From contig JAJNNX010000017.1 in the NCBI GenBank assembly GCA_023159155.1, positions 868,001 through 932,000 on the forward strand: a stretch of DNA of 64,000 nt, read 5' to 3'. Positions 63,851-64,000 of the stretch are shown here, piece by piece (position 1 is the first letter of the stretch; the number at the start of each line of letters is the position of its first letter). The notes beneath the pieces are model-generated. The model ran no database searches and was not told the origin of the DNA. It was given only the letters and a program-made list of their open reading frames with translations. This stretch comes from Ustulina deusta. Its lineage: Eukaryota; Ascomycota; Sordariomycetes; Xylariales; Xylariaceae. The translations under genes and the position numbers were made by a program.

Positions 63851-64000
63851 TCTGTGTTGTATAAAACCTCCCAGATAGTCCATTCTATTCACAACTCATC
63901 ACCTTCACTTCACCCAACAGCGCCTGCCCCCGAGATTTCATCGAGAGGTCATACAATATTCAAATCCAGAGATAGTCCTTCCTCCGAGGTGTATCAGCAT
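63851..64000 (+). promoter_or_regulatory. Probable core promoter of a gene beyond the right edge
   Basis: A TATA box (TATAAAA at 63860-63866) is followed by a CT-rich leader with CACTTCACCCAACAGC, typical of highly expressed fungal genes. No start codon opening a long frame is seen before the window ends. The assignment rests on sequence pattern only. Confidence 0.45.

Overview
The window comes from a filamentous ascomycete (Pezizomycotina). Genes carry short GT-AG introns of 45-137 bp with CTAAC/CTGAC-type branch points. A long AT-rich block carries the transition-only damage expected of repeat-induced point mutation (RIP: C to T and G to A). I cannot name the species.

Region 1 (1-25.8 kb) is gene-bearing, of ordinary base composition, and looks accessory. 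In order it holds: the 3' end of an AsaB/CmcJ-type oxygenase gene; a 3' remnant of a GDP-mannose 4,6-dehydratase gene; a five-exon TauD/TfdA-like dioxygenase divergent from an RNA 3'-phosphate cyclase family gene; a gene for a small protein resembling DUF3990/ADP-ribosyltransferase folds; an unnamed membrane-anchored protein; a 1530-residue NLR (serine esterase + NACHT + about 14 HEAT-like repeats); a 621-bp MITE in the upstream region of the NLR; a RIP-inactivated trypsin-like protease pseudogene; guanine deaminase; a seven-exon sugar-transporter-type MFS permease; and two weak remnants. Most of these genes needed exon joining. The models below keep reading frame across every splice.

Region 2 (25,819-63,052) is one nested stack of LTR retrotransposons. 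An outer element (150-bp LTRs, 5-bp target duplication ATGCG on both sides) was interrupted three times: by an inverted, rearranged element (28,483-35,769, duplication AAATT), by a second member of that family (38,448-54,010, AAAAT), and by a Ty1/Copia element (54,815-62,141, TAAGT). The second member was itself split by a Ty3/Gypsy element (43,308-52,789, TTATT). Removing the insertions restores an outer element of about 7.0 kb. No intact retroelement reading frame remains. A few GC-bearing islands escaped most of the damage.

Region 3 (63,053-64,000) returns to normal composition. It has no convincing gene body but ends in a plausible core promoter (TATA box followed by a CT-rich leader) for a gene beyond the right edge.

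The genes do not form a pathway I can name. The two oxygenases could belong to secondary metabolism, but no synthase is present. The most coherent theme is a fast-evolving accessory segment: an NLR with homogenised repeats, a MITE, a protease pseudogene killed by RIP, and a retrotransposon island next door.
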